Below, in pieces: positions 27,915-38,249 of a DNA stretch of 64,000 nt. Under the pieces are notes generated by a model that was not told the origin of the DNA, did not search any database, and saw only the letters and a list, made by a program, of their open reading frames with translations. This DNA is from Leptospira noguchii serovar Panama str. CZ214 (lineage in GTDB: Bacteria; Spirochaetota; Leptospiria; Leptospirales; Leptospiraceae). Each line of letters begins with the position of its first letter. Within the stretch, counting starts at the first letter, position 1. The stretch lies in contig NZ_AKWY02000022.1 in assembly GCF_000306255.2 (NCBI RefSeq), forward strand, positions 1 through 64,000. The letters are read 5' to 3'. The translations under genes and the position numbers were made by a program.

Positions 27915-28640
27915 GTGAATGATCCGGGGTCTACAAATGATTTTCCGGATCATTATAAAAATCTGGGTCTTTCTCCACTTGCTTCTGTAGAAAGGGTAAA
28001 GTCCCGTTATCGAGAATTGGCTAAGATATTTCATCCCGATAACCGGGAAACTGGATCTTCGGATCTATTTCAGAAATTTGCACATTCTTATCAGGTATTG
28101 ACTCATCCTACTCGAAGGAAAGAATACGATCTACAATATCTTTCCAGACATCCTGAAATTCTTTTAAGATTTAAGTCTTCATTGGAAGAAAGAACAGAAC
28201 AACTTTCTTCGACAAAAACCAAACAAATTCCAAGTTCCAGAATCTTATATGCGGGGCAGGCGGTGGATTTGGCTAGAAAAGGATTACTTAGAGCTGGAAT
28301 GAGGAATCGTGAGAGAAAAAAGTATTCCGGTATACATTACGATATTAGAATTCTCTTAATTCCAGAAGAGTTAAATTTCCCACTTTCCGCAAAAATTCCC
28401 TTGGTAGTTCGTGTTTTATGTCCTGATTGTAAAGGTTCCAATTTGTTTTGTGATTCTTGTGGCGGTAAAGGAACCTATAAAAGTTTTAGAAACCTCAATT
28501 TGGAAATGGGAGCTGGTAAATTGTTGCCTGGAAAAATTTATGAGTTGGATCTTTCCGGATTAAGACTAGATGGATTTGTCCATTTTAAAAAAAATCGTCT
28601 CAAAGTAAAAATTGAACTCCTAGAAGGAAGGAAAAAATAG
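27915..28640 (+). CDS. J-domain protein with a single zinc-binding pair
   Basis: A 241-residue protein starting at GTG. The N-terminal J-domain (about 10-75) carries HPD at 40-42, the site that stimulates DnaK ATPase. A late CPDCKGSNLFCDSCGGKG segment (about 173-190) matches one zinc module of DnaJ. It lacks the full four-repeat zinc region and the Gly/Phe-rich linker, so it is a specialised co-chaperone and not DnaJ itself. The manA gene starts five bases after its stop. Confidence 0.8.
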   Translation: MNDPGSTNDFPDHYKNLGLSPLASVERVKSRYRELAKIFHPDNRETGSSDLFQKFAHSYQVLTHPTRRKEYDLQYLSRHPEILLRFKSSLEERTEQLSSTKTKQIPSSRILYAGQAVDLARKGLLRAGMRNRERKKYSGIHYDIRILLIPEELNFPLSAKIPLVVRVLCPDCKGSNLFCDSCGGKGTYKSFRNLNLEMGAGKLLPGKIYELDLSGLRLDGFVHFKKNRLKVKIELLEGRKK

Positions 28641-28645
28641 GTATT

Positions 28646-29638
28646 ATGCAGAAAGTGATCCGCTTTCATCCGATTTATAAAGAAAGAATTTGGGGCGGTA
28701 GAAAATTAGGAGATTTTCCGGGAAGAAAAATTCCAGAAGGAAATATAGGAGAGTCTTGGGAAATCTCCGATTATGGAAACGACGTTTCTATAATCAGTAA
28801 CGGACCTTTGTCAGGCAAAAATTTTCGAACTGCATATTTGGAAAATTCAGATTTGATCTTGGGACAATCCTTTCGAGGAAAATCCTTTCCGCTTTTGATT
28901 AAGATCATAGACGCAAAAGAAAAACTTTCCGTACAAGTTCATCCAGATGACGTTTATGCAGAAACATACGATCCGCAGAGTTCCGGAAAAAAAGAAGCAT
29001 GGATCGTTTTGAAAGCGGAGCCAGGTTCTAAACTTATATGCGGTTTTTTGCAAACTACAAACAAAGAAGAATTTAAAACTCTAGTCGAACAAAATCGGGC
29101 CGAAGAAATTTTAAGAGAGATTCCAGTAAAAGAAGGAGATTCTTTTATTTTGAAACCAGGAAGAATACACGCGATTGGTGCTGGAATTCTTTTGATGGAA
29201 ATACAACAATCCTCAGATTCTACCTATAGAGTTTACGATTATGGAAGACCGAGAGAACTTCATCTTCAAAAAGCTCTGGATGTTTTAGATTACGGCGGAC
29301 CTTGTGAAGAAGACGTAATGAAACCTATTCTAAAACCCTGGGATTTTGGAAATAGATTTCGTCTAACGGCAAACGATAAATTTTTGATGGAAACTTTGGA
29401 AATTTTCGAAAACGGAAAAACATTCCAAATTCCGAATGTTTATAAAGAACCAGTCTTTCAGATTTTGACTGTTCTTCAGGGTAAAGTTGAAATCGAAGGA
29501 GAATTGCTTTTTCAAGGTGACACTTTATTTCTAACTGCTGCGGGTTTGGAGGAAGGTATTTTTGCGGTCAATCGAAATGATCTGACAAAGTTATCCGTAT
29601 CCGGACCCGGCTCCGATTGGATTACTTATAAGGATTAG
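28646..29638 (+). CDS. manA: Mannose-6-phosphate isomerase (type I, cupin)
   Basis: A 330-residue zinc enzyme that interconverts fructose-6-phosphate and mannose-6-phosphate, feeding GDP-mannose and glycan synthesis. The zinc/substrate segments are visible: LSVQVHPDD, KKEAW, and GRIHAIGAGILLMEIQQSSDSTYRVYDYGR. The class matches short bacterial ManA. It lies in an operon after the J-domain gene and before an HNH gene. Confidence 0.92.
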   Translation: MQKVIRFHPIYKERIWGGRKLGDFPGRKIPEGNIGESWEISDYGNDVSIISNGPLSGKNFRTAYLENSDLILGQSFRGKSFPLLIKIIDAKEKLSVQVHPDDVYAETYDPQSSGKKEAWIVLKAEPGSKLICGFLQTTNKEEFKTLVEQNRAEEILREIPVKEGDSFILKPGRIHAIGAGILLMEIQQSSDSTYRVYDYGRPRELHLQKALDVLDYGGPCEEDVMKPILKPWDFGNRFRLTANDKFLMETLEIFENGKTFQIPNVYKEPVFQILTVLQGKVEIEGELLFQGDTLFLTAAGLEEGIFAVNRNDLTKLSVSGPGSDWITYKD

Positions 29639-29647
29639 GATTTTTGA

Positions 29648-29926
29648 ATGGAATCGGAAGTCTGGATTAACGAGGAAGAACTTACAAAACAAAGAAGAAT
29701 TGCAAAGGATCTTCGTAAGACTTCTTGGTGGAAAAAGAAAAAAAGTTCTGGGACCTGTCACTACTGCGGTAAAAAATTTCTTCCAGAAGAGTTGACCATG
29801 GATCATCTCATTCCTCTTGCAAAAGGTGGAAAATCTATCAAAGCAAATCTAGTTCCTGCATGCAAAAAATGTAATTCAGAAAAAAAGAATAAACTTCCAT
29901 TTGAGTTCGATTCGGAAATTAAATAA
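29648..29926 (+). CDS. HNH endonuclease-domain protein
   Basis: A 92-residue protein. An HNH fold is clear: CHYCGKKF (zinc pair), LTMDHLIPLAKGGKS (catalytic D-H), then NLVPACKKCNSEKKNK (second Cys pair and Asn). Such domains cut DNA or act in restriction and repair. It starts nine bases after manA. No partner methylase or phage gene is adjacent, so its biological target is unknown. Confidence 0.82.
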   Translation: MESEVWINEEELTKQRRIAKDLRKTSWWKKKKSSGTCHYCGKKFLPEELTMDHLIPLAKGGKSIKANLVPACKKCNSEKKNKLPFEFDSEIK

Positions 29927-30058
29927 CGTGAGTTTGGCGTAAGAAAATGAGAAAGGGTTTTCCAAAAATGTAAGTTTCTAACAATTTTAGAATTTGTTCA
30001 TAATATAGAGATTTGCGTTAGTTCCTACATTTAAGGTTCAGAGAGAGGGTTTTAAAAG

Positions 30059-30394
30059 ATGAGCGGTCTTTTTGAAGCAGAGGAATCAGAATTTCAGGAA
30101 GAGCGGACTCAAGAGACCGTTCAACTTTTGGATGAAGAAGGAAATCCTCATTCTTTTATTGTCGCGGAAGCTTTGGAAATAGATGAAAATCAATATTTAC
30201 TTTTGACTCCTCTTCAGGAAGAAGATTTAGATCTGATCAATTTAGACGTTAGTTTTTTAAAAGGAGAAGAGAACTCGGGTTATTTTGTAGTTCGTCTTGA
30301 AGCCGATGAGTTTGGAGAGGATCGCCTAATCGAAGTTCAAGATAAAAGGGAATTAGAAGACATTCTCACGGAATTAAACGTAGACATTGTTTGA
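30059..30394 (+). CDS. DUF1292 protein
   Basis: A 111-residue strongly acidic cytoplasmic protein. The DUF1292 core is visible as ETVQLLDEEGNPHSFIVAEAL, then NQYLLLTPLQ and EVQDKRELEDI. The family has no established function. It is preceded by AGAGAGAGGG and by a repeat unit (29930-30030) that separates it from the HNH gene. Confidence 0.75.
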   Translation: MSGLFEAEESEFQEERTQETVQLLDEEGNPHSFIVAEALEIDENQYLLLTPLQEEDLDLINLDVSFLKGEENSGYFVVRLEADEFGEDRLIEVQDKRELEDILTELNVDIV

Positions 30395-30638
30395 GTTTCT
30401 TAGCCCGGTTTAGTAAACTTGCTCTTTATAGTTGCTGCTGATTGAAAGTTTTAATAATATTAGAAAAATAAAATATACTAAATAAAAGGAAAAATTTTCT
30501 CCTAAAAAATAGAGTTGTTAAAAATTATTTTTTTGTTTCTTATTCATTGAAGTAAATAGATAATACCGTTTTACAAAGCACTTGTCCAAAAATCTCCAAG
30601 AATTTTATGCGATCATTCTTTAGAAAATTTTAAAATTC

Positions 30639-31373
30639 TCAATCGATAAACGGATTCATTCTTTCCATAAGAATTCGGCGATTATCCCCGCTTTGAAGGG
30701 CAATTACTCCTCGAATAATTGCTTGTCTACGATCGGATTGTTCCTTGGACCAGGATTTAATTCGATTGGCAAGAGGAAAAAAAAGTAAATTTGCAAATGC
30801 GATTCCGTAAAAGGTGGCTATAAATGCGGTTGCGATTCCTTCTCCAAGGGCTTTTGTACCCGCACCTAAATTTTCCAAAACTCCTACAAGACCCATAACG
30901 GTTCCGATGATTCCTACCGTAGGAGAAAATCCTCCTGCAGTTTCTAAAATTTTTGCTGAGTTTGTTTCTTTATCTTCCATAGCCATAGCGGACTCAAAAA
31001 GAATTTCTTCCACTGCGCGAGGATCCGTTCCATCTACGATAAGTTGAATTCCTTTTTGAAGAAACGGATCTTGAATGGACTTGAGATTATCTTCCAAAGA
31101 AAGAAGACCGTTCTTACGCGCTCGTTCCGCAAAGTCTAAAAAGAGTTCTCCGAGTGGAAGTTTTCGTTTTGGAAAAACCGAACGTTGAAGATTGATAACA
31201 AGATCTTTGATTTGGTTAAGGGAAAAACTTGCAAAGGTTGCCCCCGCTGTTCCTCCTACAATAAGAAGAAATGCGGAAATTTTAAAGAAGGAAAGAAAAT
31301 GTGCGCCTTCCAAAAGAATCGCTATTAAGACGGATAGGAACGCGACGGAAAGACCGACGAAAGTAGGATTCAT
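30639..31373 (-). CDS. MotA/TolQ/ExbB-family proton channel protein
   Basis: About 244 residues from ATG at 31373; GTG at 31397 is an alternative. Four helices (about 5-22, 30-52, 143-168 and 176-200) and the conserved proline-containing [14 protein letters not shown] match MotA, the stator subunit that drives flagellar rotation with MotB. No motB lies downstream, where it usually sits. It is therefore an orphan stator-like protein, or its partner is elsewhere. Confidence 0.8.
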   Translation of the reverse strand: MNPTFVGLSVAFLSVLIAILLEGAHFLSFFKISAFLLIVGGTAGATFASFSLNQIKDLVINLQRSVFPKRKLPLGELFLDFAERARKNGLLSLEDNLKSIQDPFLQKGIQLIVDGTDPRAVEEILFESAMAMEDKETNSAKILETAGGFSPTVGIIGTVMGLVGVLENLGAGTKALGEGIATAFIATFYGIAFANLLFFPLANRIKSWSKEQSDRRQAIIRGVIALQSGDNRRILMERMNPFID

Positions 31374-31957
31374 TTTCGTTAGAGTTCCTACAATCACGGG
31401 TTTTTACAAGAACATTCTGTCCCATAACAAATCTATAGTTTTTTATCTACTTGGGTAATATAAACCCAAAAGGGTTTTGTTCTGGTTTTTCTACATCGTT
31501 TTTAACGTAAGTTTGTGGAGAAAATGAGAAAGAATGTTCTAAAAGTATGAGTTCTTACAATTTAAGAATTTGTTCGTAAAATTGTGGTTTGTGGTAGTTC
31601 CCACAAATTAAGTCACATCACAAACATTTACTTTTTGTATGAGTTCCCACATTTAAGGAATGATCTGTAAAATTCTGATTCCAACTTTTTTCAAAAAATA
31701 AATCATAAATTCTTTCACGAACTCAAGTGCTTTTAAGTCCGATTAAACTGGAAGTTCTTTTAAAAAGAACAATAGAGTTGTTGAAAAATTCCATAGTGGT
31801 AATTAACAAAGCTGCTTTGATTGATCGTTTCCATGAAACAGAAATAGATAGAAAATTTATTTTTCAACAACTCTAATATTTGATGAAAATATAATAGAAT
31901 CAGATTCTTTAAAATCCATAAATACTTTCTATGAATTATGAAGTCTGGAGGGTTGAA
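31374..31957. other. Intergenic repeats between divergent genes
   Basis: It holds a repeat unit shared with 2850 and 10355 (GAATGTTCTAAAAGTATGAG, 31522-31660) with GTAGTTCCCAC and GAGTTCCCAC inside, then a family C element (31773-31876). No gene. Confidence 0.55.
31773..31876. repeat. Family C inverted-repeat element
   Basis: TAGAGTTGTTGAAAAATTCC at the left pairs with the right end ATTTTTCAACAACTCTA. The ends are flanked by TA, as expected for a TA-targeting mobile family. The inside has GATTGATCGTTTCCATGAAA. Confidence 0.65.
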
Positions 31958-32923
31958 ATGTTTTCCTATGAGAAAGAAATATTTCCGGGTTTATACACAA
32001 TTGATTGTGACTATATTTCTCCAGGAATTGCTTGCGCTTACCTGGTTGTAGAAAATGGAGAGGCGACGTTCGTAGAAAATAACACAAATCATTCGATTCC
32101 TATTTTACTTGAGGAATTACGAAAGGTGGGACGTAAGCCAGAAGACGTAAAATATATCATAATTACTCACGTTCATCTGGATCACGCCGGCGGAACTGGG
32201 TTGTTGGCAAAACATTGTCCGAATGCGACTATTCTAGCGCATCCCAAAGCGGCCAAACATCTAATCCATCCGGAAAGATTGATCCAAAGTTCGATTCAGG
32301 TTTATGGAGAAGAAAACTTTAAAAAGTTATACGGAGAAATTTTGCCGGTGCCACAAGAAAGAGTTAAATGTCCGGAAGACGAGGAAGAAATTCGATGGGG
32401 AAATAGAATATTCAAATTTTATTATACAAGAGGTCATGCAAATCATCACTTTTGTATCTATGATTCTTTGAGTAACGGTATATTTACGGGAGATTCTTTT
32501 GGATTGGGATATAAGGATTTTGCGGTTGGAAAGGAACCGATTCTTTATCCGTCCACGACTCCCACAGATTTTGATTCGGAGGAGGCGATCCATACGATTG
32601 ATAAAATTCTTTCTACGGGTGCGGACAAGGTTTATCTGACTCATTTTGGAGTTTGGAAAAATTTAGAGTCTGGCGCGCGTCAGATGAAACGGGGTTTACA
32701 TACGATGCAGAGTATTCTTTCTTATGGGGAAAAATCAGACTTAGAAGGAAAAGCTCTTCTTGAATCTTGCACAGAAAAAGTTAGGGATTATTTAGAAGGA
32801 GAACTTTTGGCCCAAGGAATTGTATGCGGCGAAAGAGAAAAAATGATTTTAGAATTCGATTCTAAAATCAATGCACAAGGTTTGGTTTTTCAGATCGAAC
32901 GGAAAAAGCGAAATAGGAATTAA
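31958..32923 (+). CDS. Metallo-beta-lactamase-fold hydrolase
   Basis: A 321-residue protein. The start at 31958 has GGAGG seven bases upstream; a frame extension to 31931 lacks it. The metal site is HVHLDHAG (71-78). Further ligands are the His in YYTRGHANHH, Asp in FTGDSFG and the late His in LTHFG. The size and motif order fit glyoxalase-II-like or RNA/ester hydrolases of this superfamily, so the substrate cannot be assigned. A peroxidase gene follows after 77 bases, with its own promoter-like region. Confidence 0.8.
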   Translation: MFSYEKEIFPGLYTIDCDYISPGIACAYLVVENGEATFVENNTNHSIPILLEELRKVGRKPEDVKYIIITHVHLDHAGGTGLLAKHCPNATILAHPKAAKHLIHPERLIQSSIQVYGEENFKKLYGEILPVPQERVKCPEDEEEIRWGNRIFKFYYTRGHANHHFCIYDSLSNGIFTGDSFGLGYKDFAVGKEPILYPSTTPTDFDSEEAIHTIDKILSTGADKVYLTHFGVWKNLESGARQMKRGLHTMQSILSYGEKSDLEGKALLESCTEKVRDYLEGELLAQGIVCGEREKMILEFDSKINAQGLVFQIERKKRNRN

Positions 32924-32941
32924 AAAAGAATTGTAATTTGG

Positions 32942-32947
32942 TATAAT
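32942..32947 (+). promoter_or_regulatory. Candidate -10 element for the peroxidase gene
   Basis: TATAAT lies 59 bases before the ATG. No good -35 is seen at the usual spacing, so a regulated or activator-dependent promoter is possible. The inverted repeat at 32964-32982 lies just downstream. Confidence 0.35.
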
Positions 32948-32963
32948 TTTAAATAGAATCTCG

Positions 32964-32982
32964 TTTTAGAATCATTCTAAAA
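32964..32982. promoter_or_regulatory. PerR/Fur-type operator, perfect 9-1-9 inverted repeat
   Basis: TTTTAGAATCATTCTAAAA is a perfect 9-1-9 palindrome. Its core TTAGAATCATTCTAA differs from the PerR-box pattern TTATAATNATTATAA at only one base per arm. It lies between a TATAAT box and the peroxidase start, a position suited to repression. Peroxide-responsive control of a peroxidase gene makes biological sense, and PerR-controlled peroxidases are known in pathogenic Leptospira. Fur is an alternative reader. Confidence 0.6.
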
Positions 32983-33000
32983 AATAAGAGAGGAACTGGT

Positions 33001-34023
33001 ATGAAACCATTTACAACGAGAATGTTCTATTTAACATTTCTGGGAATTTTTTTGGTGACTTGTGGCCCGTCTGAAAAGACTAAAAAACTGATCGATGATT
33101 CCAAAAAAATTTTCGGAACCATTCCGGATAAAATGCCAGGTGGAGAATCTGATACTTCCGAATTGATCTTGTTAGGCGAAAAGTTATATTTTGAAAAAAG
33201 ACTTTCTGCAAACGATACACAGTCTTGTAATTCTTGTCATAATGTTGTCGGAAAGGCCCCTGGAGTGGATAATCTTCCTACATCTCCGGGTGCGTTTGGA
33301 AAAAATGGAGCCAGAAATTCTCCAACCGTTTTGAATGCCGGTTTTCATATAGCTCAGTTTTGGGACGGTAGGGCCAAGGATCTCAAAGAACAAGCCAAAG
33401 GACCAATTTTAAATCCGGTGGAAATGGCTATGCCTTCCGCGTCAGAAGTAGAAAAGAAAATTGGTCAAATTCCGGAATACCAAGAACTTTTTGCAAAGGC
33501 ATATCCTGATTCTCTAACAAAAGAGAATTCTAATACACTTACTAGGATGCAAAAAATCACTTATGATAATATCACTGGAGCGATTGCTGCCTTTGAAAGA
33601 ACTTTAAAAACTCAGGACCGCTTTGATGATTTTCAAAAAGGAAATCATAACGCTCTTTCTGCGGTAGAACAGGAAGGTTTAGAAAAGTTTATAACAACAG
33701 GTTGTATTACTTGTCACGTTGGTCCTCTTTTGGGTGGGAATTCTTTTCGTAAACTAGGTCAAGTGAATCCTTATGAAAATTCTTCCGATAGAGGGCGTCA
33801 GGATCTGACTAAAAATTCTTCGGATGCTTTTATGTTTAAGGTTCCGTCATTACGAAACGTGGCGATTACTGGACCTTATTTTCACGACGGAAAGGTTGCC
33901 TCTTTGGAAGAAGCGGTCAAAAAAATGGCTCATCTTCAACTTGGAAAAGATCTTTCGGATTCTGATACAAAGTTGATCGTAACTTTCCTGAAGACGTTGA
34001 CCGATAAGAACCGGTCTGATTAA
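33001..34023 (+). CDS. Di-haem cytochrome c peroxidase, lipoprotein
   Basis: A 340-residue periplasmic enzyme that reduces hydrogen peroxide with electrons from cytochrome c. A lipoprotein signal ends in LVTC (Cys21), so it should be lipid-anchored. Two haem c motifs are present: CNSCH (76-80) and CITCH (235-239). The family segments WDGRAKDLKEQAKGPILNPVEM and VPSLRNVAITGPYFHDG are intact. GAGAGGA precedes the ATG, and a PerR-like box lies 19 bases further upstream, matching an oxidative-stress role. A terminator-like hairpin follows. Confidence 0.92.
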   Translation: MKPFTTRMFYLTFLGIFLVTCGPSEKTKKLIDDSKKIFGTIPDKMPGGESDTSELILLGEKLYFEKRLSANDTQSCNSCHNVVGKAPGVDNLPTSPGAFGKNGARNSPTVLNAGFHIAQFWDGRAKDLKEQAKGPILNPVEMAMPSASEVEKKIGQIPEYQELFAKAYPDSLTKENSNTLTRMQKITYDNITGAIAAFERTLKTQDRFDDFQKGNHNALSAVEQEGLEKFITTGCITCHVGPLLGGNSFRKLGQVNPYENSSDRGRQDLTKNSSDAFMFKVPSLRNVAITGPYFHDGKVASLEEAVKKMAHLQLGKDLSDSDTKLIVTFLKTLTDKNRSD

Positions 34024-34052
34024 CTGGACTTACAGAATTGAAACCTATTCAG

Positions 34053-34088
34053 CCGGCGGTTGCTTACGTGATTAGCCGGTATTTTTTT
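34053..34088 (+). terminator. Rho-independent terminator after the peroxidase gene
   Basis: CCGGC (34053-34057) pairs with GCCGG (34075-34079), followed by a run of seven T at 34082-34088. It lies 30 bases past the peroxidase stop. Confidence 0.65.
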
Positions 34089-34296
34089 GTGTTCCGGGAG
34101 ACGCGACTAAAATGTGGGAACTCTCACAAATTCTGGATTTTAAGGATGAGTTTTGAAAATGTAGGAGCTACTTCATACGAGCTAAATACAATGTTTTAAA
34201 AGTTCATAATGCGACTTAATCTGTGGGAACTACCCACATCTTAGAAATTGATCGATAAAGTTTAGATCTCAACTTTTATATAAAAACGAATTCACA

Positions 34297-34875
34297 TTAT
34301 TTTAGAATTTCATTTATAAGTTTTAACCACAGTTCTTTGTATTTCAGATCATCTTTATTGGGAGAATGTTTTATATTCAGAGAGAAACATGTAACTTCAT
34401 CTGCATGTAGGTAGAAAATAAAAACTGTATGTTCGTTTTTCGTAATTTGAATCCTTTTATTGATCAATGTATTTTCCGAGTTATCTCGTATCACAAAGGT
34501 ATATTGATCAAAAAAAATACTTCGATTTTTTTGTAGTAAGAGATATTTATACAATTTATTATAATTGGAAATTGTGATTTTATACAAATTTTCATTAGTC
34601 CAGGTGATTAAGGAAAGACTTGCTTTGGTATAGAAGAATTACTCCTTTCGTTTTTTGGAATTGTCAGGAGATAAACTTGATACTTTAAGAACGGCTTTTT
34701 CATTTTCGATTCCTAAATATTCGATGGTGCGAGATTTGTTGAGTTCGTGCAGTTCCGATTTTTCACGAATCCAATTCCGGAACGATTCTTCTGAAATTTC
34801 TTTTGGTTCCTCACAACGAAATAAGAACATTGAAAGAGAGAATAGTGTGAAGTTTAAAAAGAAGTTTTTAAACAT
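34297..34875 (-). pseudogene. Lipoprotein frame interrupted by one in-frame TAA
   Basis: One 193-codon minus-strand frame is broken only by TAA at 34641-34639. The first part (34639-34875, 78 residues) has a lipoprotein signal ending LFRC and a charged body (CEEPKEISEESFRNWIREKS). After the stop the same frame stays open for 113 codons, ending NIKHSPNKDDLKYKELWLKL. The second piece lacks a convincing start of its own (only TTG at 34587, no ribosome-binding site). The simplest reading is a lipoprotein of about 192 residues inactivated or shortened by a point mutation. Two separate small genes remain possible. Function unknown. Confidence 0.5.
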
Positions 34876-35032
34876 ATCAAATTCCTATGACTTTTATATT
34901 GAGGTTTCTTGTTAAATCACGTTTTACTAGATTTTTGAAACATTCGTTTTTCAAATGAATGATCTTGTTTTTAATCCAATAAATCTGAGTAGTCATATCG
35001 AACTGCGCGCAACGTAATACAAACGAGTATAT

Positions 35033-35380
35033 TCAAAAAATCTGAATCATTTCTGAAAAAACTGACTTCCAAAAACCGGCGTATTGACTTTGTTCACGGA
35101 TTTTTTCCCATTCTTCTTCGTTGTAAACAAAAAGATTCAATTCAACTGGAAGAGAAAGAAGGTCCGGAAAGGACTCGGGTCTATTTAGAAAAGGAATTTT
35201 CATATCAGCGATCAGAATTAAATCTATATCGCTGTAAGGGTTTTGTGTGTTTCGTGCAACGCTTCCAAAAAGATAGGCTTTGATCGTTTTATCTTGGATC
35301 AAAAATTGAATTTTCTTGATCAGCTCTTCCCGGCTCATTCCGCCAAGCGGATCTCGTTTTGGAAAAACAATAACGCTCAT
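35033..35380 (-). CDS. MNT-type nucleotidyltransferase (antitoxin of HEPN/MNT pair)
   Basis: A 115-residue protein. The nucleotidyltransferase motif GSVARNTQNPYSDIDLILI holds the catalytic Gly-Ser and Asp-x-Asp. In HEPN/MNT systems this protein counters the HEPN toxin, in some studied cases by attaching AMP to it. Its start overlaps the end of the HEPN gene by four bases, the usual arrangement. Confidence 0.85.
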   Translation of the reverse strand: MSVIVFPKRDPLGGMSREELIKKIQFLIQDKTIKAYLFGSVARNTQNPYSDIDLILIADMKIPFLNRPESFPDLLSLPVELNLFVYNEEEWEKIREQSQYAGFWKSVFSEMIQIF

Positions 35381-35760
35381 AAGAGTTTTACTTTGATGAG
35401 ATCAATGATTTTTTCTGCAAGTTCGATCGCTTCTTTTGCTTGCGATTCTTCGAAATATTCAAAAGGAGCGCCTTCCATAAACGCATCCGGATAACGAGTT
35501 GGTATATAATATAAATCTAATTTTTGCCCCATAGACTCGATTTCCCCGTTTTCTCCCAATTCTTTTGCGATGGTTTTTACCGAATGGGATTTTACGAGAT
35601 CTGCACCTCGAAAGTAGGCAAGTGCTTTGAGAGTTTTCTCTCCTACTTGTTGACAGACAAAACAAGTTTGGGCAAAAAAACCGGAGTGTAAAGACGCTTT
35701 TGCCCATTCTAGATCGCGTTCCGCTTGGGAAAGCCAGTCTTTCCATCTCAGATTTTGCAT
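35377..35760 (-). CDS. HEPN-domain protein (toxin of HEPN/MNT pair)
   Basis: A 127-residue all-helical HEPN domain: WLSQAERDLEWAKASLHSGFFAQTCFVCQQVGEKTLKALAYFRG. In these pairs the HEPN protein is an RNase or inhibitor. The classic RxxxxH nuclease motif is not evident; the nearest is R51...H59 in RGADLVKSH. It lies upstream of and overlaps the nucleotidyltransferase gene, and it follows the citrate-synthase-like gene by four bases, so it may share that transcript. Confidence 0.82.
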   Translation of the reverse strand: MQNLRWKDWLSQAERDLEWAKASLHSGFFAQTCFVCQQVGEKTLKALAYFRGADLVKSHSVKTIAKELGENGEIESMGQKLDLYYIPTRYPDAFMEGAPFEYFEESQAKEAIELAEKIIDLIKVKLL

Positions 35761-35764
35761 ACGA

Positions 35765-37052
<1,288 letters not shown>

Positions 37053-37336
37053 AGGAACCTTAGAGAATGATTCACGTCAATTCTTCTAATGTCGGTAAAA
37101 TCGATTTTGTGTGGATTCTAGGACTGATGACGGTAAGCGGCAAAACTGCTCTTGCTTCTATTCGGAAAGCAGTTGTGGATCTTTCAAAACGAGAGTAGTT
37201 ACGACCTTTTACTAATTGTACAATTATAATGGGTTTAGAAACAAAATTTTGGACACTCTACTCAGTTTGTATAGAAAATATCAAAACAGGACTTCTAGTA
37301 AAAGTTCACGGCACTTAATTTTATCGAGATGATTAA

Positions 37337-37440
37337 TAGAGTTGTTGAAAAATTAATTCTTTATCAGTTTTCGTTTTATGGAAACGGTTGATGGAGGTAG
37401 TTTTGTTAATAGCTACTATAGAATTTTTCAACAACTCTAT
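37337..37440. repeat. Family C inverted-repeat element
   Basis: TAGAGTTGTTGAAAAATTAA and ATTTTTCAACAACTCTA form the inverted ends, flanked by TA-like sites. The interior GTTTTATGGAAACGGTTGAT matches the other copies. Confidence 0.65.
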
Positions 37441-37877
37441 TCTATAAAAATCGAATAGTTAAAATTAACGTGTGTTATATGGTGATCCGTTGAATTTTGG
37501 GACGAATTTATGTGATGTTTTTTAAAGTTTTAAATGCAAGAAGTCAAATTATAAAAGTTGAATGTTTTAAATTTTTAATGTGACTTAATTTGTGGGAACT
37601 AATAGATAAATCAAATTTTTATTATAAAAAATTTATCCCAAAACCTCAATGGAGATAAATAATAATGTTTTAGAAGTTTATAATGAAGTGTTATAAATTC
37701 CACAGATTAAGTCTTATCAGTAATCTTAAGTTTTTGGAGCAGGTTAAAAATAGTTTTTCATTTTTGTGATGGCCGTAAAACAACAATTTTATACAAAAAT
37801 TTAATTGATGATGAGTTTTCGTGTATTTCAGTTCCTTTAAAAATTCTTTTTAACTTTATAAGAAGACTCACTTTATT

Positions 37878-38070
37878 GAACGCGAAAGGGGACGATGCGA
37901 GAAAACTCAGCAGAACGCTCTCTATGGATCGCGTTCTATATTAAAACTAAAGATGAAATATTGTATTAAATTTCTTGCATTCAATTTATTTACCAGAGCG
38001 GAGAGACCGGTTCGGCTGCCTGTGATAGGGCGGATTTGCCCAGATTTTTTTTTACGTTGAACTCACGTTA
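37878..38070. repeat. Repeat family A copy
   Basis: The interior GAAAACTCAGCAGAACGCTC, ATGGATCGCGTTCTATATTA and GAGACCGGTTCGGCTG match the family. The right end ACGTTGAACTCACGTTA is well kept; the left end is decayed. Confidence 0.6.
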
Positions 38071-38249
38071 TTTAACGTAAGTTTTATATAAAAAAGTTTG
38101 AATGAATCTGATCAACCATAAGTGAGTAAGCGCAACTTACAGGAAACGTTTTGATAAGTAAGAAACGACGGGCCATAACAATCAATGTAGTTTGACATAA
38201 TGTTTGATTCATAAATTGATCGATTGTTTTGCATCACTTAAACTGGACT

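Noticed and set aside
37090..37199. 35-codon plus-strand stretch ending in a stop, upstream of the citrate-synthase-like gene
   Set aside because: Too short and without a recognisable domain; at most a gene remnant.
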